Below the pieces are notes generated by a model. That model saw only the letters and a list, made by a program, of their open reading frames with translations, ran no database searches and was not told the DNA's origin. DNA of 64,000 nucleotides from Deltaproteobacteria bacterium. Lineage in GTDB: Bacteria; Myxococcota_A; Polyangia; Polyangiales; JADJMO01. The stretch covers positions 1-64,000 of the forward strand of contig JACPFM010000004.1 in assembly GCA_016182965.1 (NCBI GenBank), read 5' to 3'. Positions 34,920 through 44,131 of the stretch are shown one piece after another. The translations under genes and the position numbers were made by a program. The stretch's first letter is position 1. Every line of letters starts with the position of its first letter.

Positions 34920-35559
34920 TCGTCAGTCGTCAGTCGTCAGTCGTCAGTCGTCGGCCTGGCGGCGCGGGCGCGTTCGCTGCAATGGCGGGCGCGCACGACG
35001 GGGTCGAAGGTCGAAGAAGACCCGAGAGCCGACCGATGTGACGAGCGTCGAAGGGGATGACCGTGCCGCGTTGCTGTCGCGCCCGGCGCAGCGGGGTTCG
35101 GGGCGAGGCCCGATTCGACCTCGACCTTCGACCACTCGTCTAGTGCCACCCGGCGGATGTTTCGCCCGGTTTTTTGCCCCGCAAGAGCACCCTCGCTGAC
35201 CCCGGACGAGAGGAGCTTCCTGATCTCCGCGGGCTGAAGCCCACGGCATACCCCTCAAGCCCAGCTTCGCTGGGCTTGCTCGGACGTCGCCGCAGGATTG
35301 ATCTCGGGAGCTCCGGTCTCGCCCTCCCGAAATGGTTCGCTGAGCCCCGCGAAGCGGGGCTTGGGCGAGCTGCCGTGGGCTTCAGCCCGCGGTTACGGGG
35401 AATTCACGGAAACGCTTGCGGGACTGGTGAGTGCATCTCAGCAGGGCGCCTCGGCCTGCGAGTCGAAACAGGGCCGCACTTACCTTCGACCTTCGACCTT
35501 CGACCGCGTCACCCCGCCGCCGCCGGACGAAGTCTCGACTGACGACTGACGACTGACGA
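34920..35559. repeat. composite nested inverted-repeat region
   Basis: This 647-nt gap between convergent lipoprotein genes contains no convincing gene. From outside inward it has TCGTCAG x4 (34920-34947) facing CTGACGA x3 (35539-35559, abutting a stop codon), then GTCGAAG units (35002-35016) facing CTTCGAC units (35482-35505), then a perfect 22-nt inverted repeat (35227-35248 and 35371-35392). Two compact hairpins lie inside. A further CGACCTTCGACC copy is near 35113. The nested symmetry suggests a folded transcript or DNA structure. Confidence 0.75.
35227..35392. repeat. REP/BIME-like palindrome cluster
   Basis: The segment CCGCGGGCTGAAGCCCACGG at 35227 recurs as its exact reverse complement at 35371-35392. 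Inside are AAGCCCAGC-TTC-GCTGGGCTT (35257-35277, a 9-bp stem) and AGCCCCGC-GAA-GCGGGGCT (35343-35361, an 8-bp stem). Short GC palindromes in alternate orientation are typical of REP sequences in BIMEs, which are the substrates of RAYT transposases. Confidence 0.6.
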
Positions 35560-36630
35560 CTACTCCCACGCGAGGACCTTCCCCTCGTTGGTGACCGCGA
35601 CGAGCGCGCCACCGACGCGCCCTGCCGCGATGAACGGGTGCGCGCCCGACGGCGTGATCGACATGACGCGGCGCGAGGGGAACTCCAGGAGCAGGAAGCC
35701 GCCGTTGCCGCTGACGCCGCGGCCGAACAGGAACAGCGCGCGCCGCGCGAAGGCGAACGCGCCGGCCGCCGACCACGGGAGGGCGATCGAGGACTGCTTT
35801 TCGCCGCGCTCGGCCACGATCATCTCGGTCGAGAACGGGCCGGTGACGAGCTGATCGCTCCAGAGGCGGTCTCCGTTCGACCAGCCCGTGCGATCGAGCG
35901 CGCCGAAGTCGGCGATCGCCGAGCGCCCGGCGTCGACGGTGAGGCCGTAGCGCGGCTTGATGGTCCCCTCGGTGGGCAGCATCACGACCGTCCAGCGGCT
36001 CGGCGACTCGATCATCGCGGCGACCACCTTGCGACGGCGGGGGATCTCGACGGGGCGTGTCTTGACGAAGCCGTCCTCGCTCGCCTCGAGGCTCGTCTCG
36101 AGGCCGTTGGTCGAAGCCCGCAGCAAGACACCCTGCCCGCCCCACAGACCGGTCGTCTCGCCGGCGCTCACCGTACGCACCGCCACCCCGCCGCCGTCGA
36201 CGTCGGCGCAGCGGAGGGAGACCCGATCGGACGCGCAGACGTGCGGACCGTCGGTGGCGAGCGAGCGCACCGGACCGAGGTCGACGGCGCCCGTGACGCG
36301 CAGGCCCGAGGGACCGGCGAACACCGTGAAGACGCGCCCGTTCGCGCCGGTGAACGCCAGCACGCCCGCGGCGTTCACCTGCGGATCGGCGTTGGTCGTC
36401 GCGTCGATCGAGCCGATCACGCGCCCAGGCTTCGGCGGGACGCCGAACAGCGCGCGCGCCGCGTCGCGCGCGTCGCCCTCGATGACCGGTGGGACGGCGG
36501 GGATGGGCGTGCTGGTCACGCTGACGGTGCCCGCCGCTCCGGCCGAGGCCGCGGGCGGTGGCGGCGCTTCCTTGCGGTCGCACGCCGCGAGGACGACGCC
36601 GAACGCGAGCCATGCGCCGCGAGCTCTCAT
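35560..36630 (-). CDS. lipoprotein with beta-propeller-like repeats and Asp at +2
   Basis: This is a 356-residue protein. ATG 36630 gives a short signal peptide ending VLAAC (Cys17). The next residues are Asp-Arg-Lys, and Asp at +2 is the classic inner-membrane retention signal. A Pro/Ala tether leads to a domain of short repeated strands (GVLAFTGANGRVFTVFAGPS, RSLATDGPHVCASDRVSLRC, AGAFAFARRALFLFGRG), likely a beta-propeller. An upstream ATG at 36675 overlaps a TATGTT that could be the -10 element, so the shorter start is preferred. It is divergent from the site-2 protease, and a heptamer array abuts its stop. Confidence 0.7.
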   Translation of the reverse strand: MRARGAWLAFGVVLAACDRKEAPPPPAASAGAAGTVSVTSTPIPAVPPVIEGDARDAARALFGVPPKPGRVIGSIDATTNADPQVNAAGVLAFTGANGRVFTVFAGPSGLRVTGAVDLGPVRSLATDGPHVCASDRVSLRCADVDGGGVAVRTVSAGETTGLWGGQGVLLRASTNGLETSLEASEDGFVKTRPVEIPRRRKVVAAMIESPSRWTVVMLPTEGTIKPRYGLTVDAGRSAIADFGALDRTGWSNGDRLWSDQLVTGPFSTEMIVAERGEKQSSIALPWSAAGAFAFARRALFLFGRGVSGNGGFLLLEFPSRRVMSITPSGAHPFIAAGRVGGALVAVTNEGKVLAWE

Positions 36631-36703
36631 CGCGATTCCGAAGGCCTTCGCGGCCGCTCCTTTCGTTTTGAACATAGCTTGCGCCCGAGGGCCGTGCGCG
36701 TGC

Positions 36704-36709
36704 TATCGC
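36704..36709 (+). promoter_or_regulatory. putative -10 element, leaderless
   Basis: TATCGC lies 6 nt before GTG 36716. The last base deviates from TAnnnT. Confidence 0.35.
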
Positions 36710-36715
36710 GTGGTC

Positions 36716-37867
36716 GTGATCGGATTGTCGCACTGGTCGTTCCGAATCGCGCGGATCGCCAAGATCGACGTGAAGGTCCATTTCACGTTCGCGCTGATCC
36801 TCGCGCTCGGCGCCTGGCAGTGGGGGCGCGTCCACGGCCTGCGCGGCGCGGCGTTCGGCGTGCTCCTGATGACCCTGCTATTCGTGTGTGTGACGTTGCA
36901 TGAGCTCGGCCACAGCCTCGTGGCGCGCTCGTTCCAGTTGCCGGCGGACGAGATCGTCCTCTACCCCTTCGGCGGCGCCGCCCAGGTCGACGGAGACGCG
37001 CCCAAGCCGATCCAGGAGGCACTGGTCGCCATCGCCGGTCCGGCGGTCAACGTGATGATCGCGGCGATATTGCTCCTGATCACGTCGGCCAAGCTCGAGT
37101 GGATGCGACTGACCACCGGCGAGCACCTCACCCGCGCCGCGCTCGCCCGCCCGTCGACGACGACCCTTCTCGTGTGGTTGCTCAGCGCGAACCTGATGAT
37201 GGCGCTGTTCAACATGATCCCCGCCTTCCCGATGGACGGCGGGCGTGTCTTGCGGTCGGTCCTCGCGCACCGCGTCGGCGCGGTGGCCGCCACGCGCGTC
37301 GCCGCCGGCCTCGGGCAGGCGCTGTCGCTCGGTATCGGGATCTGGGCGTTGACGGCGGACAACTACGGCCTGACCGCGACCGCGCTGGTGATGTTCCTCG
37401 GCGCGACGGGCGAGCAGCGCGCGCCGGCGCGTCGCTCGGCGCTCGCGTCGCTGCGCGTCGGAGAGGTGTTCAACCGCAACGCGATCACGCTGGTACCCGG
37501 CGATCCCGTCGCCCGCGTGATCGACCACCTGCTCACCAGCTACCAGCCGGACTTCGCCGTGATCGAGGGCGGCGAGCTGGTCGGCGTGGTCACGCGCAAA
37601 CGTGTGCTCGACGCGCTCGCCAAGAGCACGCGCGCGCAGGAGGTCGCCGAGATCATGGACCGCCAGGTGCCCCGAATCGACGCGCGCACGTCGCTCGAGG
37701 AGGTGCAGGAGCGCATGCAGCGCGAGAGCATCCCGGTCGTGGCCGTGTTCGAGGACGAGCAGGGAGGCCGCTACCTCGGTCTGGTGAGCCAGGACGATCT
37801 CGCCGAGGCGCGTCTGGTCGCGGGCTACGTCCAGCGGCAGACCGAGGCCGGCATCCGCGGCGAGTGA
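36716..37867 (+). CDS. site-2-type intramembrane metalloprotease with CBS domains
   Basis: This is a 383-residue membrane protein. The zinc motif is LHELGH (His62, Glu63, His66) in a transmembrane helix, with the third ligand Asp174 in NMIPAFPMDGGRVL. About six hydrophobic segments cover residues 10-235. The C-terminal 130 residues carry two CBS domains (about 250-300 and 312-370), the layout of M50 peptidases of the SpoIVFB-like/Rv2625c group, where CBS domains sense adenine nucleotides. It would cut membrane-bound substrates such as anti-sigma factors; no candidate lies adjacent. Start GTG 36716; GTG 36710 is possible. Confidence 0.88.
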   Translation: MIGLSHWSFRIARIAKIDVKVHFTFALILALGAWQWGRVHGLRGAAFGVLLMTLLFVCVTLHELGHSLVARSFQLPADEIVLYPFGGAAQVDGDAPKPIQEALVAIAGPAVNVMIAAILLLITSAKLEWMRLTTGEHLTRAALARPSTTTLLVWLLSANLMMALFNMIPAFPMDGGRVLRSVLAHRVGAVAATRVAAGLGQALSLGIGIWALTADNYGLTATALVMFLGATGEQRAPARRSALASLRVGEVFNRNAITLVPGDPVARVIDHLLTSYQPDFAVIEGGELVGVVTRKRVLDALAKSTRAQEVAEIMDRQVPRIDARTSLEEVQERMQRESIPVVAVFEDEQGGRYLGLVSQDDLAEARLVAGYVQRQTEAGIRGE

Positions 37868-39283
37868 CTACTCCTGACAGCTGACGATCTTCGAGAACGG
37901 CGCCGGCTCGTCGTTCTCGAGCAGCCACTGGACCTGCTCCTCGCGGCGGGTCCAGAAGCAGCGGGTGTGCGCCTGCGCGAGGTACCCGAAGGGATAGGCG
38001 GTGGCGTTCTTGCCCTTGCCGATCAAGGTCGTCTGCGGGAAGCGGTAGCCGGACGCGCGCGCCTCGATCACAGCCTTGGCGGGGCCCTCGGTGATCGCCC
38101 TCGCCTCGCCGAGCCGCGCGCGGGCGGCGCCCCGATCGCCGCGCGCGTACGCGAGCACCGCGCGGTAGGTGCGCTCGGCGTGCCGGGCGCGGAGCGCCAC
38201 GATCTCGATGCCGTCGGCGAGCTCGTCGCACCAGGGGCGGAGCGCGGCGTCGGCGCCGCGGCAGCGCGCGCGGACGGCGGCGAGGTGCGGGTCGACGGCC
38301 GCGGCGAAGGACGCGAGGGCGTCGACCACCTCGCGCTCGAAGCGGGCGCGCGAAGGCTCGTCCATCGTCGCCACCGCCTCGAACGACACGCGCGCGGGGA
38401 TGGTCTCGATCCCGGTCTTCACGCCGAAGTCGTCGTGCGAGTCCTCGCCGGCGAGGTACGGCACGAGCCGGCCGTCGAAGAGCGCCTTGCGCTGCAGCTC
38501 GACGAACGAGCGCAGCGCCGCGCCCACGTCAGGCCCGCAATCGCCGAACGCGTCGGTGAACATCGACAGGAAGTGCTCGAGCGGCTGCGCGGGCTCGAAG
38601 GCCATCTTCGCGGTGAGGTAATCGGTCAGCCAGTAGCCCCACTCGTGGCCCGAGGAGTAGAGGACGTGGCCGTCGAGCTCCGGGAGGCCCTTGGCCTTCA
38701 GATCGGCGACCAACCGGCTGACGTCGATCCACCGTGACTCGACGTACTCGGGGAGGAACAGCGGCACGTCGACGTCGGCGCTCGCCCAGTAGGCCGACTC
38801 GGGGATGTACCGCACCTTGCGCGCTCCGATCTGGTCGAACACGAGGTCGCGCTGCAGCTGGAAACTCGGGTGCCGATAGGCGCCCCAGTCGCGATACAGA
38901 TCGAACCAGAACACCGTGTGCACGTTGATGCCGAGCGCGCGGTCGGCCCATTTCGGCAGGTGGTAGAAGAAGACGCCCTTCTCGCCGCGGAAGTCGATCC
39001 ACATGTCCGCGAAGTTCCCGACGTGGATCTCCGTCGACAGCCGCGTCTTCGGCCATTTCACGGCGACATAGCTCGTCGCATGATCGAGCCAGGTGACGAC
39101 CGCCTCGGGATCGGTGGCGAGGAACTCGCCTTGCCAGAGCTCCACCACGTCGAACGGCGCCGCGAGGATCTCGTCGAGGCGGGACTCGAGCTGCGACTGC
39201 CACTTCGCCTTGTCGGTGACCATCGCGTACGCGCGCTGCAGCGAGGAGCCGCCCCACAGGTGCGCGGCGGCGCCGACGGTCAC
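37868..39283 (-). CDS. glycosidase-like protein, C-terminal part (frameshifted from its N-terminus)
   Basis: This frame of 471 residues, from GTG 39283, reads GVTVGAAAHLWGGSSLQ, then EIHVGNFADMWIDFRGEKGV, GINVHTVFWFDLYRDWGAYR and YSSGHEWGYWLTDYL, a TIM-barrel-like segment with aromatic and acidic residues. Upstream of 39283 the frame continues with AQLIEYAHARG, so the native protein began earlier: its lipoprotein N-terminus is encoded in another frame (39306-39929). Together they resemble glycoside-hydrolase proteins with an alpha-glucuronidase/GH20-type N-terminal domain (DUF4838-like). The substrate is unknown. Joining the parts needs one nucleotide skipped near 39310. Confidence 0.6.
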   Translation of the reverse strand: MTVGAAAHLWGGSSLQRAYAMVTDKAKWQSQLESRLDEILAAPFDVVELWQGEFLATDPEAVVTWLDHATSYVAVKWPKTRLSTEIHVGNFADMWIDFRGEKGVFFYHLPKWADRALGINVHTVFWFDLYRDWGAYRHPSFQLQRDLVFDQIGARKVRYIPESAYWASADVDVPLFLPEYVESRWIDVSRLVADLKAKGLPELDGHVLYSSGHEWGYWLTDYLTAKMAFEPAQPLEHFLSMFTDAFGDCGPDVGAALRSFVELQRKALFDGRLVPYLAGEDSHDDFGVKTGIETIPARVSFEAVATMDEPSRARFEREVVDALASFAAAVDPHLAAVRARCRGADAALRPWCDELADGIEIVALRARHAERTYRAVLAYARGDRGAARARLGEARAITEGPAKAVIEARASGYRFPQTTLIGKGKNATAYPFGYLAQAHTRCFWTRREEQVQWLLENDEPAPFSKIVSCQE

Positions 39284-39305
39284 GCCCCGGGCGTGCGCGT
39301 ACTCG

Positions 39306-39929
39306 ATGAGCTGCGCGGCGTGCGGACGCGTCCTCGAGGTTCTGCGGGCCCGGCTCGGTGAGCGCGGGGAGCCACTCCAGCGGGTGCAGCGTATGGACGT
39401 GCAGCCCGCGCGTGGCGAAGGCGGGGCGCCGGACCACGTCGATCGCCTGCGGCCAACGGGCGGCCTTCAGCGCCGGCACGAAGGTCTGCTTCGGGTGGAA
39501 GAACCGGAGGCCGAGCGCCTCGAGGAGCGCGTACGCGCCGTGCGCGAGATCGGTCGCCGTCGGACCGAAGACGACGATCGCGCGATCGGTGCGCCTGATC
39601 GCGTAGCCGCGATCGAGCGCGGCGGCGGAGGTCCGCGCCCGCGCGGCGTCGCTCGTCGAGAGGACGATCGTCCACGGCTTGTCGCTCCTCTTGCGCTCGA
39701 CCCGAGGGCTCCCCGGTCCCCACAGCAGCCGCAGCTGCGCCTCGACGTCCCGGGCGAGGAGGTCGTCTTCGCTCTCGAGCTCGACGCCGACCTGGGCGGG
39801 ATCGACGTCGTCCCACGCGCCGGCGAGCCTGCTCGAGTCGCACGCGACGACGGGGAGCGGCGTCGCGTGACCTTCGGGCCTGCTGCACGACACGGCGGCG
39901 ATCACGGCGGCGAGCAGCAGCGAGCGCAC
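39306..39929 (-). pseudogene. N-terminal fragment of the frameshifted glycosidase-like lipoprotein
   Basis: GTG 39929 starts a signal peptide ending AAVSC (Cys15) and a domain with DRAIVVFGPTATDLAHGAYA and LEALGLRFFHPKQTFVP, as in the non-catalytic N-terminal domain of alpha-glucuronidase/GH20 enzymes. The sense continues to PGPQNLED at about 39330 and then turns Arg-rich, while the other frame picks up with AQLIEYAHARG. The gene as a whole spans 37868-39929 (2062 nt, not a multiple of three). Promoter and start look intact, so an assembly indel is as likely as decay. The 3' boundary given is approximate. Confidence 0.6.
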
Positions 39930-39935
39930 GCCCCT

Positions 39936-39941
39936 ACTCTA
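39936..39941 (-). promoter_or_regulatory. putative -10 element, leaderless
   Basis: TAGAGT on the minus strand, 6 nt before GTG 39929. Confidence 0.45.
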
Positions 39942-39977
39942 CCCGAGTGGCCGCGACGACCTGCGCCCTCGGCTCGG

Positions 39978-40904
39978 ATGACAACGGTGCCGCCGCGCGT
40001 TGCCTCCGGCGTGCGCTTCCGGTCGCGCGGTCGTGGCGGGTCGTACGGGCCGATTCGCGGCGTGGTCGAAGAGATCCTTCGTCGCGCGTACGTCCGGGAC
40101 TGGCCGGCGCGCCTGTGGGCGCACGTGCCGGGTGCCTGCGAGGTCCGCCTCGTCGATTCGCACGTCGACGTGCCCGGCGCGGGACCGGACCTGACCGTCG
40201 CCTTCGCGTCCGATCTGCACCTCGGTCCGACCACGCCCTCGCGCCTGCTCGATCGCGCGTTCGAGCGGCTCGCGGCGTGCGCGCCGGACGTCCTCGCGCT
40301 CGGCGGCGACTACGTGTTCCTCGACGCCACCGAGGCCAAGGCGCGCGAGCTCGCCGCGCGCGTCCGCGAGGTCCCCGCGCAGACGAAGGTCGCGGTGCTC
40401 GGGAATCACGATCTGTGGACCGACCATCGGTTGCTCGAGCGCGCGCTGGAGCGCGCGGGCGTGCAGGTGCTCGTCGACGACGCGGTGCGCATCGGAGACG
40501 TCGCGGTGCTCGGGGTCGACGATCCGTGGACCGGCGCGATGGACGCCGAGCGCGCGCTCTCGGCGTGCGGCGACGCCACGGTCATCGTCGCGGTCGCGCA
40601 CGCGCCGGAGGCGATCCCGGCCCTCGCGGGGCAGGTCGACGCGCTCCTCTGCGGGCACACGCACGGCGGCCACCTGGCGCTCCCAGGCGGGAGGCCGGTG
40701 GTGGTGCAGGGCGCCGTCGGGAAGCGTCACGCGCACGGCGTCCACCGGTTCGGTCGGACCACCGCCATCGTGTCGCGCGGCATCGGCGGGATCGAGATCC
40801 CGATGCGCGCCTTCGCGCCGCCCGATGTGGTGCGGCTACGCCTGGTTCGCCGCGAGTACGATCCGGAGAACCTGTTCGGGCACACCCGGGGCCTGATCCG
40901 CTGA
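39978..40904 (+). CDS. calcineurin-like metallophosphoesterase (YkuE-like)
   Basis: This is a 308-residue enzyme. The five blocks of the binuclear metal site are visible in order: SDLHLG, GGDYVF, LGNHDLW, VAHAPE and CGHTHGGH. An N-terminal segment (about 15-50) with RAYVRDWPARLWAHVPG may contact the membrane but lacks a clear transmembrane helix. The pattern, with GxGIGGIEIPMR near the end, fits the YkuE/YaeI phosphodiesterase group acting on UDP-lipids or phospholipids. Start ATG 39978. It is divergent from the glycosidase-like gene. Confidence 0.88.
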   Translation: MTTVPPRVASGVRFRSRGRGGSYGPIRGVVEEILRRAYVRDWPARLWAHVPGACEVRLVDSHVDVPGAGPDLTVAFASDLHLGPTTPSRLLDRAFERLAACAPDVLALGGDYVFLDATEAKARELAARVREVPAQTKVAVLGNHDLWTDHRLLERALERAGVQVLVDDAVRIGDVAVLGVDDPWTGAMDAERALSACGDATVIVAVAHAPEAIPALAGQVDALLCGHTHGGHLALPGGRPVVVQGAVGKRHAHGVHRFGRTTAIVSRGIGGIEIPMRAFAPPDVVRLRLVRREYDPENLFGHTRGLIR

Positions 40905-40986
40905 TCGATCGCCAGCGTCCACCGAAGAAGCCGCGAGAAAACGGGCGAGCTTTGCGCAATCGGCGCCGTCACTGGAGAATGCGCGC

Positions 40987-43092
40987 ATGCGTCGCTCCCG
41001 CTTGCTCCCCTTTGGCTTCACTCTCGCACTTCTCGCCGGCGCGGCCGGCTGCGGCGGCTCTCCCGGCATGCCCGAGGCGGTCCTCGACGACACCGGCGCC
41101 GACGGGTCCGCGATCGGCGAGGTCGGCGACGACGCGAGCGCGATCGACACCAGCGCGGGGGGCGACGCCGCGATCGGCGACGACACCGCGATCGGCGACG
41201 ACACCGCGACCGGCGATGACACCGGCACGAGCACGGACACCGGCGCCGTCACGGACACGGGCGCCGTCTCGGACACCGGCGCCGACACGGCGACGGGGAC
41301 CTGCTCTGGCAAGCCCGACGGCGCCGCCTGCACGCTGGGCGACGGCTCGCGTGGTCTGTGCAAGACCGCCGCGTGCGCGTCGTGCGTCGATCCGACCGAC
41401 GACGGGGCGTGCAAGGCCGCGTACGGGAGCAGCACCACGTCGTATCTGTGCGTCGCCGGCGCTTGCACGGCGGCCGAGTGCCGTACCGACGCGGGCTGCG
41501 CGACGGCCGGGAAGGCCGGGCAGATCTGCGGGATCTCGGCGCCGAACATGTGCGGCAAGTGCACGAGCGACGCGCAGTGCAAGTCGGCCGTCGGCTACGG
41601 CACGTCGACGATCTGCAGCATCTCCACGGGGACCTGCGTCCTCGCCCAGTGCGGCGTCGCCGCCACGCCCGGCACCACGACGACGCCCAACACCGCCTGC
41701 TCTGCGGCGAACCCGGCCGACATCTGCTGCGGCGCGAGCGGCACGACGCCGGGCACGTGCGTGCCCGGTACCTGCTGCACCAACGCGCAGTGCACCGGCG
41801 GCAACCTCTGCGTCGCGAACGTGTGCACCACGTGCGGCGGCGTCACCGACGGCAAGTACTACGTCGATCCGGCGAGCGGCTCCGACACCGGCGCGACCGG
41901 CAACACCACCTGCCCGTTCAAGACGATCACCCGCGCGCTGCAGTTCCTGAACGCGACCTACCCGAGCGGCACCATCCCCGCCGGGACGCAGGTGCTGCTG
42001 CGCAACAAGGCGACCGCCGCCTCCGGCGAGGTCTTCCCGCTCGCGGTGCCCACGAACGTGACCGTGCGGAGCGAGCTCGCCACCTCGGTCCAGACGATCG
42101 AGGTCGTCAGCGGGCGCACCGGCTTCAACCTCTCGCAACCGAGCTCGGGCCTCGCGTCGCTGATCATCGACGGCAAGGGCGTGGCGTACGCCGGCATCGG
42201 CGTCTCTGGCTCGTCGAACAAGGACACCACGGTCGTCACCGGCGTGACGGTCACGAACATGCGCAACGACGGCATCTACGTCGAGAGCGGCGGGCTGAAG
42301 ATCGGCGCCGGCGTTCAGTCGATCAAGAACGGCGTGTCGCCGACCAGCAGCTCGCTCGGCTCGGGCCTGCACGTGCGCGGCGGCGTAGTGGTGGTCACCG
42401 TCAACGCCGGCGAGGCGCCCGCGCACTTCGACGAGAACGCCGCCAACGGCATCGTCGTCGACAACGCCGGCGCGGTCACCGTGACCGGGAAGCCCGATCT
42501 GACCGGCTTCCCGACGACGGCCCCGCCCGCGGTCACCAACGGGACCGGCACCGTGACCGTCAACCTGAACAAGCTCGCCGGCGTCGGCGTGGTCCAGGGC
42601 GGCGGCGCCACCGGGGTCAACACGTTCGCCGGCGTCGTGGTGTGGAAGAACCTGGGCAACGGGTTCCGCTTCTACACGCCCTCACGCGTGGTCGTCCGCG
42701 ACAGCGTCTCGGCCGCCAACGGCCGCAACGGCATCCAGATCAGCGCCTCCGGCGTCGGCACCTCGGTCGCGAACATCGATCTCGGCGGCGACACCTTCGG
42801 TCGCAACATCTTCCAGTCGACGGTCAACCCGAACCCGAACGCCGGCATCTGCGTCGACTGGTTCTACGGGAACACCGTGTTCCTCCGCGCCAAGGGCAAC
42901 CACTTCAAGGGCAAGAGCTGCGCGGTCACCCCGGCGCCCACGCCGTTGCCGCTGCTGACGACGGCGGCGGCCGGCGCGGACTGCTCGGGCGCGGGGGCCA
43001 TCGACGTCGCTGCCGCGCGCAGCAGCTCGGGCGCGGCGCCGACGAAGATCACCGTCGATCTCGACAACTGCGTCGACGCGATCTGGCCCTGA
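40987..43092 (+). CDS. Cys-rich lipoprotein with right-handed parallel beta-helix (DUF1565-like)
   Basis: This is a 701-residue lipoprotein. ATG 40987 has CTGGAGA upstream. The lipobox is GAAGC (Cys22). Residues 30-105 form an Asp/Thr/Gly tether with near-identical GDDTAIGDDTATGDDTG units. A cysteine-rich module follows (about 106-290, more than 20 Cys, CxxxAxC patterns). From about 292, KYYVDPASGSDTGATGNTTC then CPFKTITRALQFLN is the classic entry to DUF1565/pectate-lyase-like beta-helices, and the rest repeats short strands (GIYVESGGLKIGAGVQ, GNGFRFYTPSRVVVRDSVSA). It is probably a surface adhesin or polysaccharide-binding protein. Confidence 0.8.
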   Translation: MRRSRLLPFGFTLALLAGAAGCGGSPGMPEAVLDDTGADGSAIGEVGDDASAIDTSAGGDAAIGDDTAIGDDTATGDDTGTSTDTGAVTDTGAVSDTGADTATGTCSGKPDGAACTLGDGSRGLCKTAACASCVDPTDDGACKAAYGSSTTSYLCVAGACTAAECRTDAGCATAGKAGQICGISAPNMCGKCTSDAQCKSAVGYGTSTICSISTGTCVLAQCGVAATPGTTTTPNTACSAANPADICCGASGTTPGTCVPGTCCTNAQCTGGNLCVANVCTTCGGVTDGKYYVDPASGSDTGATGNTTCPFKTITRALQFLNATYPSGTIPAGTQVLLRNKATAASGEVFPLAVPTNVTVRSELATSVQTIEVVSGRTGFNLSQPSSGLASLIIDGKGVAYAGIGVSGSSNKDTTVVTGVTVTNMRNDGIYVESGGLKIGAGVQSIKNGVSPTSSSLGSGLHVRGGVVVVTVNAGEAPAHFDENAANGIVVDNAGAVTVTGKPDLTGFPTTAPPAVTNGTGTVTVNLNKLAGVGVVQGGGATGVNTFAGVVVWKNLGNGFRFYTPSRVVVRDSVSAANGRNGIQISASGVGTSVANIDLGGDTFGRNIFQSTVNPNPNAGICVDWFYGNTVFLRAKGNHFKGKSCAVTPAPTPLPLLTTAAAGADCSGAGAIDVAAARSSSGAAPTKITVDLDNCVDAIWP

Positions 43093-43200
43093 CTTTGGCC
43101 GTCGCCCGGCTCGCGCCGCGACCGCCGACGTCGCTCGCTGAGACGAGCGCCGTCATGGCGCACGCTTGACGCTCTTGCGGCCGCACCGACGTGATCGGGC

Positions 43201-44121
43201 ATGGACAGGGGGAAGCTGGACTGGGTTCGCCCCGGCGCGCTCGCCGCCGGGATCGCGACGCTGATCGGCCTCGTCGCGCAGGGCGTCGAGCGCGCCGGGT
43301 ACGTCGGCAACATCGGTCTCTTCGCCATGTCGGCGGCGGCCGGCGCGGTCGTCGGCGTCGTGCTCGCCGTGCCGCTCGGGTTCCGCGAACCGATGCCGGC
43401 GGTCCTCGGGCGCGTCGTCGCGACCACCGTCTCCGGGCTGCTCCTCGGCGGCCTCGAGATCGGCTTCGCGTATCTGCTGGTGGTCGGGCGCGTGCTCCGC
43501 GAGCGTCAGCTGCCGCCGGTGTTCGCGATCCTCGGGCTGGCCCTCGTCGCGTGGGGGCTGCGGCGCCTGCCGTCGCGTCGGCCGCTCCGCGTCGGGCTGA
43601 TCGCGATCGGCGCGTCGCTCGTGCTGTTTCGTGCCGTGCTCGCGATCCCTGGCGCGCGGCAGCGCGTCGAGCGCGCGCTGTTCCCGCTGCCGGACGCCGT
43701 CGTCAAGAAGCAGTGGGAGCGCATGTGGTGTCGCGGCCGGTGCGACGTCGCCAAGGTCGTCGACTTCGATTGGCAGGTGACCTACCCGCCGAGCGGCGAC
43801 CGTCTCTTCGCCGACGTGCGCGCGCGGGCCACGCTCGAGACGACCAAGCCGCACGTCGTCGACGGGTGCGGCGACGTGCACGCGACCGCGCCGAAGGTCC
43901 CGGCGTCGATCGAGAAGTACAAGACCACCAAGGAGTGCTTCGCCGCCCACCCGCTGCGGCCGGTGCCGTTCACCATCGCGCCCATGATGATGCCCGCGTA
44001 CGAGTGCTGCTGGATCGAGCAGGCGCCCCGCAAGCCAGGCGATCGCTTCGAGACCGCGCCGCGCGGGATGTTCATCTTCCACCGATTGCAGTGGGAGCCC
44101 ACCGACTTCACCGAGTTCTGA
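43201..44121 (+). CDS. polytopic membrane protein with Cys-containing C-terminal domain
   Basis: This is a 306-residue protein. Five hydrophobic helices lie in the first 150 residues (about 13-30, 38-58, 68-92, 98-115 and 125-143). The C-terminal soluble domain (about 165-306) contains paired cysteines (WCRGRCD, DGCGD, KECF, ECCWIE) and ends PTDFTEF. Cysteine pairing suggests an extracytoplasmic location. I do not recognise the family. It lies 10 nt upstream of the Smr gene and is probably co-transcribed with it. Confidence 0.65.
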   Translation: MDRGKLDWVRPGALAAGIATLIGLVAQGVERAGYVGNIGLFAMSAAAGAVVGVVLAVPLGFREPMPAVLGRVVATTVSGLLLGGLEIGFAYLLVVGRVLRERQLPPVFAILGLALVAWGLRRLPSRRPLRVGLIAIGASLVLFRAVLAIPGARQRVERALFPLPDAVVKKQWERMWCRGRCDVAKVVDFDWQVTYPPSGDRLFADVRARATLETTKPHVVDGCGDVHATAPKVPASIEKYKTTKECFAAHPLRPVPFTIAPMMMPAYECCWIEQAPRKPGDRFETAPRGMFIFHRLQWEPTDFTEF

Positions 44122-44131
44122 GGCCGCCGCG

